From Lachnospiraceae bacterium (lineage in GTDB: Bacteria; Bacillota; Clostridia; Lachnospirales; Lachnospiraceae): a stretch of 7,216 nucleotides of DNA. The stretch is taken from positions 1-7,216 of the forward strand of contig WQST01000122.1 of the NCBI GenBank assembly GCA_009787745.1, given 5' to 3'. Position numbers and translations under genes: made by a program. Positions within the stretch are counted from its first letter, which is position 1, and each line of letters opens with the position of its first letter. Shown piece after piece: positions 7,001 to 7,216 of this stretch. The notes under the pieces are model-generated. The model was not told the origin of the DNA. It saw only the letters and a list, made by a program, of their open reading frames with translations, and made no database searches.

Positions 7001-7216
7001 ATGTATGGCGGAATTGACTATGACCAAGCCCGTGACGACTTTGTGCTGGCATATCAAGCAGCAGCTAATCCCGATACGCTGTATGATTCTGACCTGTTTG
7101 GTCCTTGGATCAGTCGGGCATACCTTGACGACCCTACTGAAAATGGCAGAAGAACACCGGATCCCGCTATAGTTCTTAATCCTGCAGGGGGAATTGATGG
7201 AATAAAATCATATTAT
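4082..7216 (+). CDS. Large LRR_5 (BspA-like) extracellular surface protein (3' partial)
   Basis: The frame starts at an ATG with a good Shine-Dalgarno and stays open to the right edge: 1045 residues with no stop. Residues 1-27 are very rich in lysine and alanine (11 Lys), followed by a hydrophobic helix (28-44) and a possible signal peptidase site after ADA (55-57); the protein is therefore secreted or anchored by its N-terminus. Residues 58-430 are Pro/Ser/Gly/Tyr-rich and not recognised; they include C175, H180, C186 and H188. A first LRR_5 block has the recurring (I/V)Gxx AF signature with phenylalanines at 440, 463, 484, 507, 529, 555 and 580, a period of 21-26 residues. After a beta-rich spacer (about 650-785) a second block follows, with F829, F852 and F881. 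Residues 900-1045 are a further unassigned module. Such proteins are typically adhesins or surface-binding proteins in gut bacteria; the ligand here is unknown. Cell-wall or repeat anchoring domains, if any, lie beyond the window. It is likely transcribed separately from the kinase. Confidence 0.92.
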   Translation, partial: MAKAKAKKAKEVKEAKKINLKLKKQIRLTLGAILMISAIVVALIPPGNIEAGDKADAVNPTDDTRGVPAYPSSPSFPTSPSFLQKPATIPHTSYTIYPLSGANDSWAYVPQFFYSVTNAIPNTQGNFVIINGYSSLLPADQIKLDNFLAQEYFTVSEEKYNNFFSANQGSDFSTCPGSGHTDPSKCNHWRVSTGPDVQGGPGSTPYTYSYSDWYTRDEGRPGAPLGVSPDMTYIKAQEEWVTAYNAYKDQCAAFYKYVETDIPKYNTDLSTYLNGTAYLDWVSGGSVGAEPVGRPTEPTSVSQPGGSFTGLGAFTITRDSDGYFNLSPAAVGNYHLFVGVPFSRTPADLSPDKKFRFYCQYTEGLMGKSGDPNFIHRLPGLGFSLKLVQDVASSTPLTAAYVYVPRGGTLIDEPGTALDSNGFLVNIRSQMVIGIGDEAFQMVGNVDTLIFPDEIAYIGDRAFEGSFIKSLNLANVTNVGNQAFKGCTQLTSLSMNDGLRIIGGEAFFGSGLLNVTLPYSVREIGLGAFAKSHSLVTVDMSKMDWDPISIKDFAFYDCSVLKEVKFTDKRNSFDIGTAAFALETAGQGAMETITLPKNITGVAGSALGNWLFSGRMGLKSVIMPESYGTDGSKGTIYIPSGMFRMCTGLEFVEFPNVANGRNGGYVSYNPSSDDIAPANYHPTDNSASYVGKYLFLDVTNPNFYVRGPETSQNGRIALPRRSTWSAFTQVSDFVPYRYINSAGVQCYEISDGEYILQANASGQLTGCQLVDDTDWNGTNPINLVIPEFVGDIKISDIASGALSNKNLRSRLRSLTISNNTLTSVAPEAFKGLPRLEEVVIGNTVKEVGKEAFADCPLLTNVTFNSPSGFAHKDFILGEGAFKTNSKKLVLNGDIVPGYAPFEFAMDPVEGNIAFDLNGNPTGLRILYKSLSPSLLTVMYDIDQKEVVLLNYPKFDQIDNNKAYLDSMERYYTRMYGGIDYDQARDDFVLAYQAAANPDTLYDSDLFGPWISRAYLDDPTENGRRTPDPAIVLNPAGGIDGIKSYY

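Noticed and set aside
1..7216. CRISPR array, tRNA, rRNA, transposase or phage genes
   Set aside because: No regularly spaced direct repeats, cloverleaf, rRNA-like sequence or recombinase motif was seen on either strand.

Overview
The window looks like chromosomal DNA from a low-to-moderate GC, Gram-positive-type bacterium, most likely a gut or anaerobic member of the Clostridia/Bacillota. This assignment rests on three things: the purine-rich GGGAG ribosome binding site, the style of the PAS-rich hybrid histidine kinase with a C-terminal HPt domain, and the LRR_5 (BspA-like) surface protein. A spirochaete such as a gut Treponema carries similar kinases and is the main alternative. No taxonomic marker gene is present, so the assignment is an inference.

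Layout: (1) Bases 1-3401, plus strand, hold the 3' part of a very large hybrid sensor histidine kinase. The reading frame is open at the left edge. It shows PAS - PAS - Cys-rich PAS - GAF - HisKA - HATPase - REC - HPt - helical tail. (2) Bases 3402-4081 are a 680-base intergenic region. It starts with a terminator-like hairpin (3443-3467) and continues with a compact 159-base hairpin-rich element (3469-3627) bounded by perfect 13-base inverted repeats. A near-consensus promoter follows (TTGATA, 17 bases, TATAAT at 3662-3690). Then comes a leader of about 385 bases containing a possible 27-codon ORF, a pair of TTGCGYAAA repeats and a perfect 9-bp hairpin just before the Shine-Dalgarno sequence. 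(3) From 4082 to the right edge, plus strand, runs the 5' part of a large secreted or membrane-anchored LRR_5 surface protein. Its 1045 codons stay open to the end of the window.

How they may work together: the kinase has all the phosphorelay modules but no DNA-binding output in view, so its HPt domain should pass phosphate to a response regulator elsewhere. The terminator and the separate strong promoter suggest that the kinase and surface protein are separate transcription units. Any regulatory link between them is only a guess from proximity. The least explained part of the window is the intergenic region, namely the structured repeat element and the long leader. I did not recognise a known riboswitch, CRISPR array, tRNA, rRNA or transposase gene.
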